In this document: positions 1 through 14,800 of the stretch, piece after piece | Numbering within the stretch: the first letter of the stretch is position 1 | Layout of the letters: each line of letters opens with the position of its first letter | Assembly: GCA_905220665.1 (NCBI GenBank) | Contig: CAJNAR010000147.1 | Location: forward strand, 248,001-312,000 | DNA: 64,000 nucleotides | Origin: Albugo candida | Taxonomy: Eukaryota; Oomycota; Peronosporomycetes; Albuginales; Albuginaceae | Reading direction: 5' to 3' | The notes under the pieces: generated by a model | Database searches by the model: none | Seen by the model: the letters and a program-made list of their open reading frames with translations, nothing else | What the model was told of the DNA's origin: nothing | Program-made: the position numbers and the translations under genes

Positions 1-121
1 GTGCAATTGCTCGATTTCTCCCATTGCCTTAGACATCACAAACTTCTTCCTCGCAGCAATCGAAATACCGCTTTCTAGCAGCAACGAGATAAATTTCCTT
101 GCGAATACTGCTCCTGACAAA
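1..121 (-). CDS. possible partial exon at window edge
   Basis: On the minus strand an open frame runs from a plausible 3' splice acceptor (a pyrimidine-rich stretch ending TTTTTGTCAG, about position 122) to the window edge. It contains in-frame Met codons and a short helical-looking peptide ending MGEIEQLH. The piece is too short to identify. It would be divergent to PRP8, with about 270 bp between them. Nothing beyond frame openness and the acceptor supports it. Confidence 0.25.
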
Positions 122-389
122 AAGGTGACGTAAGAAGCGAAATCAGCACGGAGACGTTTCTTTTATCTTCAACGAAAATCTACTTATCAAAGTGAAAGGT
201 CCTACGAGCTCACAGTATACTTCATGTTCCTTTACGAACGTCTGAGCTGCAAAATCAAAGAAGACCTCCTTTATAACACGGCTGTGTGTATCCCGTAGGT
301 TGTCTCGCATCTAGTGTTAAGTTCGGATTTCAAGGGAACGAAAAATTGAGTCCATTGATACGCTCGCTGCTCAGTCGAATTCTTCGATA

Positions 390-3300
390 ATGTCTCCCCC
401 AAATCCCTCAGCATACGATGAAGCAAACTTTCATTTCGACGAAGATAGACCTCCTGGTGAATTACCCAATAAAGATATTACGATGCAGCATTACGGGCAT
501 CAAGAAACAAGTATTCTCCAAGAACGTAGTCGACATTGGGATAAACTGAATGCAAAGCGATACGGCGATAAGCGACGATTCGGCTTTGTGGAATCAGTAA
601 AGGATGATATGCCTCCCGAACACGTACGAAAAATCATCAAAGATCATGGCGATATGAGCTCTAAGAAATTCCGTCACGACAAAAGAGTGTATTTAGGCGC
701 TCTCAAATACGTCCCACACGCTGTGTTCAAGCTGCTGGAAAACATGCCGATGCCCTGGCAACAGGCCAAAGACGTCAAGATCTTGTACCATATCACTGGA
801 GCAATCACATTTGTCAATGAGATTCCTTGGGTTATAGAACCCGTTTACATCGCTCAATGGGGAACAATGTGGATCATGATGAGAAGAGAAAAGCGAGATC
901 GTCGTCACTTTAAACGAATGCGATTTCCTCCCTTTGATGATGAAGAGCCTCCTCTCGACTATGGGGACAATCTGCTCGATGTTGAACCTTCAGAGCCAAT
1001 TGTGATGGAATTGGATGAAGAAGATGATGAAGCAGTAATCAATTGGCTGTACGAACCAAAACCTCTGATTGATTCTCCGTACTTGAATGGTCCCAGTTAC
1101 CGCAAGTGGAAACTTCCCGTTCCCATAATGGCCAATTTGTATCGCTTAGCAGGGCAACTGATGAGTGACTTGAATGATCCGAATTACGAATTTCTCTTTG
1201 ACAAGAAATCGTTTTTCACCGCTAAAGCATTAAACGTCTCTATTCCCGGTGGTCCGAAATTTGAGCCGCTGTATCGTGATTTGGAGGAAGAAGATGAAGA
1301 CTGGAATGAATTCAATGACGTCAATAAAATCATCATCCGACATCAGATTCGGACCGAGTATAAAGTTGCATTCCCGTTCTTGTACAATAGTCGACCGCGA
1401 TCGGTACATATCCAGCCATATCACACTCCTGCACTGTGTTACGTGAAGGCTGAGGACCCGGATTTGCCAGCGTTTTATTTCGATCCCATCGTGAATCCTA
1501 TTTCCAATTTTCGAGTAAATCGGAATAAGAAAAAAGATGTGAAAGCAATGGAACAGCAGGACGCAGAAGAAGGCGGGGAGGAAGAAGTATTCCAAGTTCC
1601 TGCTGGCTTCGCACCGCTTTTAGCCGAGGAACCTCTATACAACAGTAACACTGCAAATGGCATCTCATTGTATTGGGCACCAAGACCATTCAATCTTCGC
1701 ACGGGTCGAACACGAAGAGCTTTCGATGTCCCACTTGTCAATAAATGGTTCCAAGAGCATTGTCCTCCTGGTCAGCCGGTCAAAGTGCGAGTCAGCTACC
1801 AAAAGCTTCTGAAATGCTGGGTTTTGAACGCATTGCATCACCGCAGACCTAAAGCGCTAAATAAAAAATATCTGCTCAAGTCGCTCAAATCAACAAAGTT
1901 CTTTCAAAGTACCGAGCTCGAGTGGGTTGAGGCTGGTCTTCAGGTGTGTCGTCAAGGATACAATATGCTCAATCTCTTGATACATCGCAAAAATCTCAAT
2001 TACTTGCATTTGGACTACAATTTCAATTTGAAACCAATCAAGACATTGACGACCAAAGAGCGTAAAAAGTCTCGTTTCGGAAACGCGTTCCATCTCACTC
2101 GTGAGATTTTACGGCTCACAAAGCTGATTGTCGATGCCCATGTTCAGTATCGCCTTGGTAATGTCGACGCCTTCCAGCTTGCTGACGGATTACAATACAT
2201 ATTTGCTCATGTTGGCCAACTCACCGGCATGTATCGATACAAGTATCGTTTGATGCGTCAAATACGAATGTGTAAAGATTTGAAGCATTTGATATACTAT
2301 CGATTCAACACTGGACCTGTGGGTAAAGGACCAGGGTGTGGATTTTGGGCTCCTGGATGGCGAGTATGGCTATTTTTCCTAAGAGGCATTGTTCCACTTC
2401 TTGAACGATGGCTCGGTAATCTCTTGGCTCGTCAATTTGAAGGCCGGCATTCCAAAGGCATCGCGAAAACCGTTACCAAACAACGTGTGGAGTCTCACTA
2501 TGACTTGGAACTTCGTGCTGCCGTGATGCATGACATTTTGGACATGATGCCCGAAGGTGTAAAAGCCAATAAAGCAAGAATCATTCTTCAGCACTTGAGC
2601 GAAGCTTGGCGGTGCTGGAAAGCAAATATTCCATGGAAAGTTCCTGGACTACCCGCACCAGTGGAAAATATGATCTTGCGTTATGTCAAATCAAAAGCCG
2701 ACTGGTGGACGAATGTTGCACACTACAATCGCGAACGTATCAAAAGAGGTGCAACGGTCGACAAAACGGTCTGCAAGAAGAATCTTGGACGGCTCACACG
2801 TCTCTGGCTCAAAGCAGAGCAGGAACGTCAGCACAATTACCTCAAGGATGGTCCGTACGTTTCTCCCGAGGAAGCAGTTGCCATCTATACAACCACGGTC
2901 CATTGGCTCGAGAGTCGCAAGTTTGCACCGATTCCTTTCCCTCCATTATCGTACAAACACGACACCAAATTGCTCATTTTGGCATTGGAACGATTGAAGG
3001 AGAATTACGCGGTCAATAGCCGACTTAATCAATCACATCGTGAGGAATTGGGTCTCATTGAGCAAGCGTACGACAATCCACACGAAGCACTTTCACGTAT
3101 CAAACGACATTTACTCACTCAACGCGCTTTCAAAGAAGTTGGCATCGACTTTATGGATCTATACAGCCACTTGATTCCTGTGTACGATGTCGAGCCACTC
3201 GAGAAGATAACGGATGCGTATCTGGATCAGTATCTTTGGTATGAGGCGGATAAGCGTCATCTCTTCCCTTCCTGGATCAAACCAAGCGACTCGGAACCAC

Positions 3301-6300
3301 CTCCTTTGCTGGTGTACAAGTGGTGCCAAGGCGTCAACAACTTGCATCAAATATGGGATACTTCTGAAGAGAAATGCGTGGTTATGCTCGAATCCAAATT
3401 GGAAAAAGTGTACGAAAAAATCGACTTGACTCTACTCAATCGTTTGTTGAGACTCATTGTCGATCACAACATTGCTGACTACATGACAGCCAAGAATAAT
3501 ATCGTGATTGCCTACAAGGATATGATGCACACCAATTCGTACGGACTCATTCGTGGCCTTCAGTTTGGCTCGTTCATATTCCAGTACTATGGTCTCGTCC
3601 TTGATCTCTTACTGCTTGGATTGACTCGTGCTTCTGAGCTTGCCGGTCCTCCAGAATTACCGAATGAGTATCTATCGTTTAAAGATACAGCCACAGAGAT
3701 ACGTCATCCGATTCGACTATACACTCGATACATTGGCCAAATATTTGTTCTCTTCCAGTTTGACGCTGAAGATTCTCGTGATCTGATTCAGCGATATTTG
3801 ACCGAGCATCCAGACCCAAATAATGAGAACGTTGTCGGCTATAACAATAAGAAATGCTGGCCACGAGATGCACGTATGCGCTTGATGAAACATGATGTCA
3901 ATTTGGGCCGAGCCACATTTTGGGATATGAAGAATCGATTGCCGCGATCGCTCACGACACTTGACTGGGAAAACAGCTTTGTCTCTATCTACAGTAAAGA
4001 CAATCCAAACTTGCTGTTCAGTATGAGTGGGTTTGAAGTGCGTGTTTTGCCCAAGATCCGAGCTAACGAGGATACGTTCACGCACAAAGATGGCGTGTGG
4101 ATTCTTCAGAATGATACGACAAAAGAGAGAACCGCACAAGCGTACCTCCGAGTAGACGACGAGTCAATGCGCTCGTTTGAGAATCGTATTCGTCAAATTC
4201 TGATGTCGTCAGGAAGCACAACCTTCACCAAAATCGCGAATAAATGGAATTCGGCATTGATTGGTCTCATGACATACTTTCGAGAATCAGTGGTCCAAAC
4301 GCAAGAACTACTCGATCTGCTTGTCAAGTGCGAAAACAAGATACAAACTCGGATCAAAATTGGTCTCAACTCGAAAATGCCGTCTCGTTTTCCACCGGTT
4401 GTTTTCTACACACCAAAAGAATTGGGCGGATTGGGAATGCTTTCAATGGGTCATGTCTTAATCCCACAATCAGATCTTCGATACTCAAAACAAACGGATG
4501 GTGGTGTGACGCATTTTCGATCTGGAATGTCACACGAAGAAGATCAGCTGATTCCAAACTTGTTTCGATACATTCAGCCGTGGGAGTCTGAATTTATTGA
4601 TTCTCAGCGAGTTTGGGCCGAATATGCTCTCAAACGGCAGGAAGCAAATGCTCAGAATCGTCGACTAACGCTGGAAGATTTGGAAGATTCGTGGGATCGT
4701 GGGATCCCTCGTATCAACACGCTCTTCCAGAAAGATCGACACACGTTGGCGTATGATAAAGGCTGGCGAATGCGCACCGACTTTAAGCGATATCAACTGC
4801 TGCGTCAGAATCCGTTCTGGTGGACACATCAGCGCCATGATGGGAAATTATGGAATCTCAACAATTATCGAACGGATATGATTCAGGCGCTGGGCGGTGT
4901 TGAAGGCATTTTGGAGCACACACTATTCAAAGGAACTTACTTTCCAACATGGGAAGGCCTGTTTTGGGAAAAAGCATCAGGATTCGAGGAAAGCATGAAG
5001 TATAAAAAGCTTACAAACGCGCAGCGTTCAGGTCTGAATCAGATCCCAAATCGTCGATTCACATTGTGGTGGTCTCCAACAATCAATCGAGCAAATGTGT
5101 ACGTGGGATTTCAGGTTCAATTGGATCTGACTGGAATCTTCATGCATGGTAAAATACCGACTTTGAAGATTTCGCTGATCCAAATATTCCGAGCTCACTT
5201 GTGGCAGAAGATCCATGAGTCTCTGGTAATGGATTTGTGTCAAGTTTTTGATCAGGAGCTGGATGCTTTGGAGATTGAAAACGTTCAAAAAGAAACCATT
5301 CATCCTCGAAAATCGTACAAAATGAATTCCTCGTGTGCAGATATTCTTCTGTTTGCTGCATATAAATGGCAGATGAGTCGACCGTCCTTGCTACACGATA
5401 CGAAAGATAGCTTTGACGGGTCAACGAACGGCACAAAGTATTGGATTGACGTACAGCTTCGTTGGGGAGATTTCGACTCACACGATGTAGAACGTTACGC
5501 TCGAGCGAAATTCTTGGATTATACCACTGACAACATGACTATATATCCGTCCCCGACCGGTGTGCTGTTGGCAGTAGATTTGGCCTACAATCTGTACAGC
5601 GGGTACGGCAACTGGTTCCCTGGAGGAAAGCCTCTTTTGCAGCAAGCGATGGCTAAAATCATGAAAGCCAATCCAGCGTTATACGTATTGCGCGAACGTA
5701 TCCGTAAAGGTCTCCAACTGTACTCTTCCGAGCCGACTGAACCATATTTGTCGAGTCAAAACTATGGAGAGCTATTTTCAAATCAGATCATTTGGTTCGT
5801 GGATGACACCAATGTGTATCGTGTCACCATCCACAAGACATTTGAAGGCAATCTGACCACGAAACCCATCAATGGAGCCATCTTCATCTTCAATCCTCGA
5901 ACTGGTCAGCTTTTCCTGAAAATCATTCATACGTCAGTGTGGGCCGGACAAAAGCGTTTGGGACAACTTGCAAAATGGAAGACTGCCGAAGAAGTAGCTG
6001 CCTTAATCCGCTCTTTGCCTGTGGAAGAGCAACCGAAACAGATCATTGTGACAAGAAAAGGAATGCTGGACCCACTAGAGGTCCATCTTTTAGACTTTCC
6101 AAACATTGTCATCAAGGGAAGTGAGTTGCAACTACCATTCCAAGCGTGTCTCAAAGTTGAGAAATTTGGAGATTTGATACTGAAAGCAACTGAGCCTCAG
6201 ATGGTTTTGTTCAACATCTATGACGACTGGCTGAATACGATCACATCGTACACGGCTTTCTCGCGTCTGATTCTGATTTTGAGAGCGCTGCATGTTAGCA

Positions 6301-7551
6301 GTGATCGAACAAAAATGATTCTACGTCCAGATGCAACGACCACGACACAACCACACCATATCTGGCCAACACTCAGTGATGAACAATGGCTCAAAGTCGA
6401 AGTCCAACTGAAAGATTTGATTCTTGGAGACTACGGAAAGAAAAACAATGTCAACGTGGCATCCTTGACCCAATCTGAGATTCGAGATATCATTCTGGGA
6501 ATGGAAATTTCGGCTCCTTCACTGCAGCGCCAACAAATGGCAGAAATTGAGAAACAAGCACGAGAACAGAGCCAACTGACCGCAGTGACCACCAAAACTG
6601 TCAATGTGCATGGAGATGAGATGGTAGTCACCACAACCAGCCAGTATGAACAGCATTCTTTCGCGTCGAAAACGGACTGGCGCGTTCGAGCTATCTCTGC
6701 CACCAATTTGCACTTGCGAACACATCACATTTACGTGTCGTCAGAGGACATTCAGGAGGCCGGATGCACATACGTGCTTCCCAAAAATATCCTCAACAAA
6801 TTTATAACAGTTGCTGATTTACGCACACAAATTTGCGGGCTTTTGTATGGAGTCAGCCCAAAGGAGAATCCACAAGTGAAAGAGATTCGGTGCATTGTGA
6901 TGCCGCCTCAACTTGGTAATCATCAGAGTGTGAGTATCCCAATCCAGCTACCACAACACGAGTACTTGGATGAGATGGAAGCAATTGGCTGGATCCACAC
7001 ACAGCCCAATGAATTGCCACATTTGCCACCTCAAGACGTCACGTTCCACTCGAAGATCATGTCTGAAAATTCAGCTTGGGATGGCGAAAAGACGGTCATC
7101 ATCACATGCAGGTGAGCTCCAATGCACGAGTTCAAGTTTCTTGCGAGTAATTAACCTGTTGTCTTCTTTGTTGTATAGCTTCACTCCTGGCTCTTGCTCG
7201 CTGACAGCGTACAAACTTACGCCTGGTGGATACGAATGGGGACGTCAGAATAAAGACTTTGGTGCCAATCCGTCCGGTTACGCGCCAACACATTATGAAA
7301 AAGTCCAAATGCTTTTGTCCGATCGATTCCTCGGGTTTTACATGATTCCTGAAGAAAATATGTGGAATTATAATTTCTTGGGAGTCAAACACAATACCGC
7401 GATGAAATATGATCTCAAATTGGGCAATCCCAAAGAATTCTATCACGAAATTCATCGTAAGACTCACTTTATGAATTTTAGCGCTATGGAGGCCATAGAA
7501 GAAGCAGAAGAAGTAGCTGTGCAGCAAGAACAAAATGACGTATTTGCCTGA
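390..7551 (+). CDS. PRP8: pre-mRNA-processing-splicing factor 8 (PRP8), two exons
   Basis: Core U5 snRNP protein at the spliceosome catalytic centre; it cradles the U2/U6/U5 RNA active site. Exon 1 is 390-7111 and exon 2 is 7179-7551, joined across a 67-nt GT-AG intron (7112-7178), giving 2364 residues; human PRPF8 is about 2335. The N-terminal part carries the family-typical [10 protein letters not shown] and [26 protein letters not shown]-like, endonuclease-like and RNase H-like regions follow collinearly. The C-terminal JAB1/MPN domain is split by the intron at [23 protein letters not shown], and the join restores the conserved peptide. No intein is present, although PRP8 is a frequent intein host in fungi. 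The C-terminus ends in an acidic tail (QNDVFA). The start is the first ATG in frame and precedes a short non-conserved leader. Identity is secure. Confidence 0.97.
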
Positions 7552-8025
7552 TAGGAATAAAAGCGGGAAAAATTTAATGCATGAATTTTGACCGTTTATT
7601 TTATGCGACGTTTATGCTTCGAGTGACAGTGTTCATTGCGTCCTTCAACTCAAGAAATGCTTTTGTTGACATTTTCATTCCCGCGCATTGAGTTTCAACA
7701 ATTGATATTCTGTATCTTCGTATACTCTACATATTCAACATAAGGTTTCACCAGATATTATTTACTGCAGTGCTTCGTGTGGGGTTTTGTGTATCGCTGA
7801 AAACACAGCGTGAATGATCGCGTCAATTGCATTGATTCTCATATCGTAACGACATCAATAGGAAGTAGCCGACCGGAATCTGCTTCACAAAAGCACCTCC
7901 AAGTCTTCCTGATACCTGACCTTCTTTCTCCTGGCATCGTTCTCATTTCAGCCGGATCTTATATCGCAAACTGAGCACCGAGGCAGTTTGAATTGTATAT
8001 ACTCACGGTCTCTCACACTGGAAAT
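7552..8025. other. intergenic region PRP8-MED14
   Basis: About 470 bp between the PRP8 stop and the chosen MED14 start. No conserved-looking frame, RNA gene or repeat was seen. It presumably holds the PRP8 polyadenylation region and the MED14 promoter, but no recognisable core element stands out. Confidence 0.5.
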
Positions 8026-11000
8026 ATGCATACATGCAATCATAAGACATCTATACGTACAATTAAGAGCACAGAACTGCTTCATCGTTTGGTATCAAAG
8101 AGTTATGAGGATATTCAGCAGTTAATGCATCATATTGTAAAATTGAGGCAGATAGAGCGGCGACAACATCTCTTGAAACATCTGCAGGAGTGTAGAAAAC
8201 GTTTCATGCATATATTTGTGCTACTAAAGTGGTCGGTGCAGGCTTCTTTGGTCTCAAAGTGCGGAAAATTAGTGCAGGCGTCCACAAGGTTTCATCGATT
8301 GGTGGAGGAATCCTCTGAACGAATTTTTCGCTTACAACATCAATTACAGCGTGTCAGGGAGAGGAGGTACGATATCAGCACAGCTGTGGATGTGCTTTAT
8401 GGACGTACGTATTGCCGTTTACCTCAAGTTGTGAAGGGATCAGGATTTGAACGATTTTCACACATTGAATTTACACAACCATTTTCGACTGTAAAAGGCG
8501 AATTGGAGAGTGTTCAGCGGAGAAGAGAAGATCTATTACGTTTCTGTCTGATTCGAACTGACGTTCCCAAGCAATTCACACTTTTTCTCAACAAAGATCG
8601 GGTCAGATGCAAAGAAGAGAATTTTGAGATTTGGCTGACCGTTCACCAAGTCGAAAGCAGCTTCAGATGGCATGTGTTACGGATTCATACAGGGCTTCCG
8701 TCGTATAGTGACACATGCAAGAGCTCAAAGATCCGGAGGATTCAAAGACAGCTTCCGCGAGAAGCCGACTGTACTCATCTCTGCCACTTGGTCCAAATTG
8801 CCATGAATCAGTCCACTGAGCCGCTGCTGACAGCATTTCATATCCTACGAAATTTCCTGGCTTCAGTACTGCTGGGAATCCTGTCCTCACAAGTTCAGGT
8901 AGCATTCAAGGAGCGTTGGAGAGGTAAAATCCAAGCTCAATATCACAACAATGAGCTTATCTTTTGCTATTGCCATCATTTGTGTACGAGTTATGACAAT
9001 GCAACTCAGTCCAAAAATGAAGACAAGGCTCAAGCGCGTCAAGAACAAAGTATTGCGAGACCTCCTGCGGGATGTGCTTTTGTAAGAATTCACCCGAATT
9101 TCGAAGGAAGTCATTTACTGGCGGTTGACTTACATCCTTCGCTTCCCGTCAATCTTCCAGGTCGTCAAGTGATATTAGCGGCGCTAAAGCCTCCAGAGAA
9201 TCCGATGGATATTTGTGGTGAGAGGCTTTTACTAGCAGCAATACGAGCGCATATGGCCGCTGTGCTGTATCAACTTGGAGAGATTATCGCCATCAGTGCG
9301 CCTACGGAGACTCCCAGCACACAATTAGTGACCGGAGAGCTTGTGGATGTAGAGCTGGCTATGAACTCGTTGCGAATCAGACGAGCCGACATTGGAGGTT
9401 TATGTCAATTTCTCAACATTACTTTCGACGTCCACGGCCAGAAGCTTCAGGCAAGATATGATACGACCAGCGTTCACTTGCAGGAGCATCTGTGTCAGTT
9501 GGAAGTTATTCTGAACACACATTGTCGGATGCAAAGCTGCTCTGAGACTTCCAACTCGAAGCGTTTGTTCATACAATCGGAAGAAAATGCACACAAAGTG
9601 ATACAAAACGCCGTAGGGCGAGCACTTTTCGAAATCGTCAAGAACGATATATCAAATATTGGAGCATCGCTGGACGGCATTGAGGTCTGTGGCCAAGTGA
9701 GTTTGAATTGGGAGCGATATCTCCAGTTCCGCCAGCATCATGGTGGCCTTACACAAGAGCTCTCGATCTCTGATGATGCGTTGTATTTCGAGATATTCAC
9801 ATCCAAGCAATCCGTCTACTACCTTATCATCGAGCTTGATAAGTACGCAGAACCGGGAGAACAGGAAAGCGGGGACAATACGATGCCACAAAAGGATTTG
9901 TACGTTCGATATCCATGCTTTTCCTTGCTTCAAACAAGCGTGCCAGCAGTAAAAACGCAGGTAGCAGGAGTACAGTACTTCCAAAGCTTGCCAGCAGTAA
10001 GAAAAAGCGATCTTCAATCGAGCTGGTGTCACACGTCTGGCAATCGCATGCATCGAAAGAGAAAACGCAGTCCAAGCTTCCATGAGCTCAAGTGCGAGAA
10101 AACATGGCCATCTGATCTATATTCCAGCATTAAGCAAGCTACTGACGTAGTGGATTCAAATACAGAGCCAAATCCGACCATACGTTCACTCCTGCTTCAT
10201 TATCTTCACATTTGTATCGAACGAATTCAACTGCAGCATTGTATGTCTTTTGCTCGTCGACGAAAATCTCGGATCCGATACTCTGGCGAGGCATCGTGGG
10301 GCATACAACAAGGCACTGGTGGCAAAGTGGTGTCATTATCGTTCCCTGAGAAGCTAGAAACAGCACCACTTCAGATCCACTCGATCCAGGCACATCTTCA
10401 GCGAGATGGAGGCTTTGCGATTTGTCTCCGATTGGTATCTCCTCCTTTCCAATATGTGCATTCATGTCTGAATGCTCGGGCTGGTTGTTATCAGCGAGAC
10501 CGCAGATCTTACGTGAACGAACGCGGCGATCTGATGTTCCAATTCCCATTATCGGTGCTGTGCAGCCAAGAATACGTTCATGAGAATCCATTGGAAGTCT
10601 TACTCGTTGAGTTGATTTGCGGTGTGAGACCATTGTGTGAATTTGGAAGCAAGTTAGAAGCCATTCTCACTCCATTGGGGCGGTATACGAACAAGAGTAT
10701 GGAACCAGGTCACTTTTACGTGGAAAGTGCTTCGCCATTCGAAATCGCACTCGTCTGTCCGATCGCGACGTCACGAAATGCGGAAACAACCGGCAAAGCA
10801 TTCGACCACTATCGTGTGATCATACAACATCGCCACAAAATGGGGTTCGTGCTTCATTACAGCCACAAGTCTGAGCATCCGCTGCTACCTTTCATTCAAT
10901 CAGCTTTGAACGGACATTGTGACGCGTCACAGCTCATGGAGGCGCTGGAGCGAACATGCATCCCTTTGAGCATCCTCGCATCGGTTGTCAAAGCCCAACT

Positions 11001-11480
11001 TCTCTCATCCAAGTATTCTCGGCCTTGCAAATGGAACAAAGACGCATCTGTGTGTCTCCCCAATACGCAAAATGGTACGAAGACGTCTTCATGCGGTAAG
11101 AAAGGTGGCAAAGGTATCAAGCTTGGGTATAAATTCAAGCTCCCCGGCGAAGGAACCGAGTACTTTGCAGATGACAAAGCTTTTGTGCCTGGAGAATTGA
11201 CACTTATCCCGCGATCTCAATTGCAATTGCGACTTGTGTATGGAAATCGATGCGCAGTGGATCTATTTTTCTTGGAGGTTTTGTCATTTCTATCTGTCGT
11301 ATTGGAGCTAATGGTCTCACAATTTATGTATATTTTTTCCAGAACCAAATGGTGAGAATGCAAAGCGTTTTCAGCAGTTTTCCTGTGCCAAGCTGTCCGT
11401 GCGAGAAAGGTGTCGACATTGAATTGCACCATTTCGCATCGAAATTGAAAAGCATTCTTTCTGAAATGGCATCGTTATGA
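8026..11480 (+). CDS. MED14: Mediator complex subunit 14
   Basis: MED14 (yeast Rgr1) is the backbone subunit joining head, middle and tail of Mediator, the RNA polymerase II coactivator. The N-terminal MED14 signature is clear: LLKHLQECRKRFMHIFVLLK, a helical stretch, then an ISTAVDVLYGRTYCRLP segment. The rest is a long divergent beta/alpha protein, as in other MED14s. The frame runs to 11355, but the last codons look non-coding. A 65-nt intron (11278-11342, donor GTTTTG, acceptor TTTTTTCCAG) joins FFLE to NQMVRMQSVF and carries the protein to the TGA at 11478-11480, about 1129 residues. The start is the first ATG (8026) of a frame that opens at a TTG 33 nt upstream; an upstream exon cannot be excluded. 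The gene is convergent with the following GPCR-PIPK gene. Confidence 0.9.
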
Positions 11481-11860
11481 CAAAGCTTCAGGCTGTATAT
11501 AAAGTGTTGCTCACGTGGATCGACCTCGACGCGTTGCTTGGTAGCATTCGATCGACAGACTCCATAGAACAAGGGACCTCGTCTTGATCGATTGGCGTGC
11601 ATATCCAGCTCGTGATATACAAAATACTATTAGAGAACAAAAGAGAATGAATAATTTATTATCGGATACCGGCCAGCATCTCACATCTCACATCTCGCAT
11701 TCCATCTTGGGACCACAGCGCATAGGAGTTGACTAGAGACTGATATTCGAGTGATGGGGAACAACAAAAAGACCCAGTCTGAAGATGATATATTGACGTC
11801 TATGAAATGCGATACAAAATCCAATACTGGAGATTCTTAGCTGGCTGCTCGATGTACCGA
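11481..11860. other. convergent intergenic region
   Basis: 380 bp between the converging MED14 and GPCR-PIPK coding ends. No convincing frame or RNA gene was seen; it likely holds the two 3' ends. Confidence 0.5.
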
Positions 11861-14800
11861 TCATATGAAGCGGATACTTTGCGCACGTAATGCTTCCGCT
11901 TCGTCGTGTGTGTCGTCATCGTCGTTTGTGGCAACAGATAAGATCTCGGCCATTTTGCGTTTGAATCGCTCACAATACGCTTGAGATGGAATCGCTGAAA
12001 TACCGTCGGGATCATTGCCGAGAATCTTCACTTTGACAAATCGTTCGAGTTTCTTGTCCATATTCCATGTCTGCAGGATATCAATGATGCCAAAGTAGTA
12101 GACAGATGGACCCACCACAGTATTTGCTCTTCGAGTTCCAGTCATCAGACGTGGTAGACCCTTTCGTTGTGATTGCCTCATACTTTCCAATTCTTGATTT
12201 GCTGAGATGTGTTCCATGTCACTGACAGTGTACTCGACATTGTGAACACCAAGCAGTAGAGAGTAATCCATGATTCCCAGTCGAGAAAGAAAAGTGGCGT
12301 CTTTGACGAGCTGATCGTAGAGGTCAGCAGCCACACAAGGATCCAGTCGAACACGTGAGGTCAAATCGTTGTCTTTGAGCACAACATTGGGTTCATGTCG
12401 ACCTACTCTTGCCCGACAATTCTCGGCATCGGTGGACCCAAAGACGTATTTTGCATTACAATGTCGACAAGTGACGCGCTTGCCTTTGGACGGATGTTTA
12501 GCGCTTCGATTCACATAGGATCCCTTGATGTCATATCGCCGATTGATGACTCGATCTGTGCTGAAAAGATTGGCCATTACGACGAAATTGAATGTGTTTC
12601 CATACAAACGGATCGCATGACATCCGTAAAATCGAGTCAGTAAGCTGTCGGGATTGTTGAGTAAGAAGGAAGCATACTCTGCTGCTATTGATCGCAAAAA
12701 CACTGATTCTTCGTTGCTCATACTTTTGACGATCAGTTGCTGATCGTGGGAAAAGAACATAAATGCTCCACTGGCGCCCTCACTCAATCGTTCCTTTGTC
12801 GTCCGACTCAGACTACTAATGTACTGACTTGTATCGATGCCGAAATGTTCCCGAATTGTTTGGAATGTATGTGGGCAATAATCGATAAATAGAGTTCCTT
12901 TGGTGGGCTCACCTTTCGATTTTGTTCGAAGGAGGTAATCATCGACTCCTAATGATCCATCACGACTTTCTTCCATTTTCTGTGGCTGGAGATATAATTC
13001 CTGCTGACTCGCACCCGGTGGAAGATGCTGTGTATCGCGTACTGCCTGAATGATTCCCGTGGTCGTATAGTATAAGACCTCACATCGTAAGGCTAAATTC
13101 ACTTGAGGACTGAGATCAACATCGACATCGACATTTGCTCCTTTGTTCTTTTCTCCTTTTGTAAGCGCATCATTCGATTTATTCATTTGGAACCACACGA
13201 CAAAGTCAAAGTATCCTTTGCATGTTATCATGAAGCTCATAAGCTGCACAATCCATTCTGGAGGATTCGTCTGCGTGAGGTATGGCACGTAAATGATGAA
13301 TGTAATTCCCCAGTAAATAATAAGCGCGATCACATAGCTATTCAGAGACACCGTCATTTCGTTGTAAGCCGAAAATGAGACAATAGAGCACGCACAATGT
13401 GACCGAATGCAAAACTCGAATCCTCATTCGAAGCGTTTCGGATAATCCAGATTGTAGCCGTTTCCAAGCAACATACAGTACACTACAAGAGACAGGGATG
13501 AGAAGGAGTACTCACAGCCAGTTCAGATTCTCTGTACGTACGTGATAGCATATATCCAGAACATGATAAGCCAGATGTAGAATAACACCCAAGATCTAAG
13601 TATACGCGTTAATATCGATCCCATAACACCGTCTTTCTGGCTCACTTACTGCACATTGAATTTCCACAAAGCCTTCAACTCAATATGTCTCATATTTGGA
13701 TCGGTTTCGGAGCTCGATGAAAGTTGCCGCCGAGTACGGGTTCTTGTCCAACAGTATCCAAACTCGGAAGGTCCGGCCCAATTTGGGTAGGATACAAGAA
13801 ATAATGACGTGAAAATCGCTACGAGAACATATAAGACATCCTTCTACCAAACAATTGACGGAAATGACCCACCTGTAATCCAAACGAACGCGTGATACCT
13901 TCGAACATTGCGTTTGTAGTCCGTAAAAGGACTTTGAAGCGAAGATAACATATCAATCGCCATAACAAAAAACCAGCTTTCCGACGCCCACAGAAAGAAT
14001 TGAGTCAGACCCGCTGTGGCAGAGCATGAAGTGTCCGGCAAAATCGCCTCACAAGTGAGTGATGTGCATTTGTACAATTCAGTACTCAGAAGAATCAGAA
14101 CGAGACACATATCACATAAACTTCGAAAAAAAATGATTGGATTTGGATGCTTGCGCCACGTCGGTTGACGCACAAACGTGTAAATGACCGCCGCAGATGA
14201 CACCATCGTAATGAGACCGCCACATACTAAACCGACTGATGTATGTGCAGAATTATTTGCAAAAATGACTGTAGTGGACGCGCCAACAATAAACATAAGC
14301 AACATCAAAAGCTGAATGCGATAATTGTTGGACCATTGGATAGCATTTTCGACCTTGATTTTGCCATGAAACCATCCCAGATCGTCATTGGAGTGTGTGA
14401 TGACAGTCTCTTTGTCTCCTTGATTGTCTTGAGAGATACCGGATAGCGAATTTCCAGAGTTTTCAGCTTCTATTCGAGAGAATCGCTGGCTTGCGCGTGT
14501 GTATTGTTTTTCTTCAACGGGTGTGGTCATCGAGTGATAAGGATTCCCATACCTAACAAAGTTGTAAGCTAAATCCTGACAAAGGAATATCATTATCAGA
14601 CCTGCTGGGTGGAGGTAGGGGATGCAGCCTATTTGTCAGCTGATTGCGCTTTTCCGGTGACGATTGCGGCGGAACGTTTGAGTGATGAGACATTGTGTGG
14701 CCTCCGGTGGGTTGTTGACTTAACTCTATCGAGCGCGTAGGGGGATGCTGAGTGGGATTTTTATGCCGTATGTGCATACCAGAATCGGTACTCGGGTGCA

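Noticed and set aside
693..6728. Many reverse-strand and shifted frames of 60-140 codons inside PRP8
   Set aside because: They shadow a highly conserved coding sequence, have no own promoter space and no recognisable domains.
390..7551. Possible intein in PRP8
   Set aside because: The protein is collinear with intein-free PRP8 and the total length fits (2364 residues); no extra 150-500-residue block is present.
13338..13395. ATG at 13357 as start of a free-standing PIP kinase
   Set aside because: It lies inside a 58-nt intron that joins two parts of a membrane helix in phase; the kinase continues the receptor frame.
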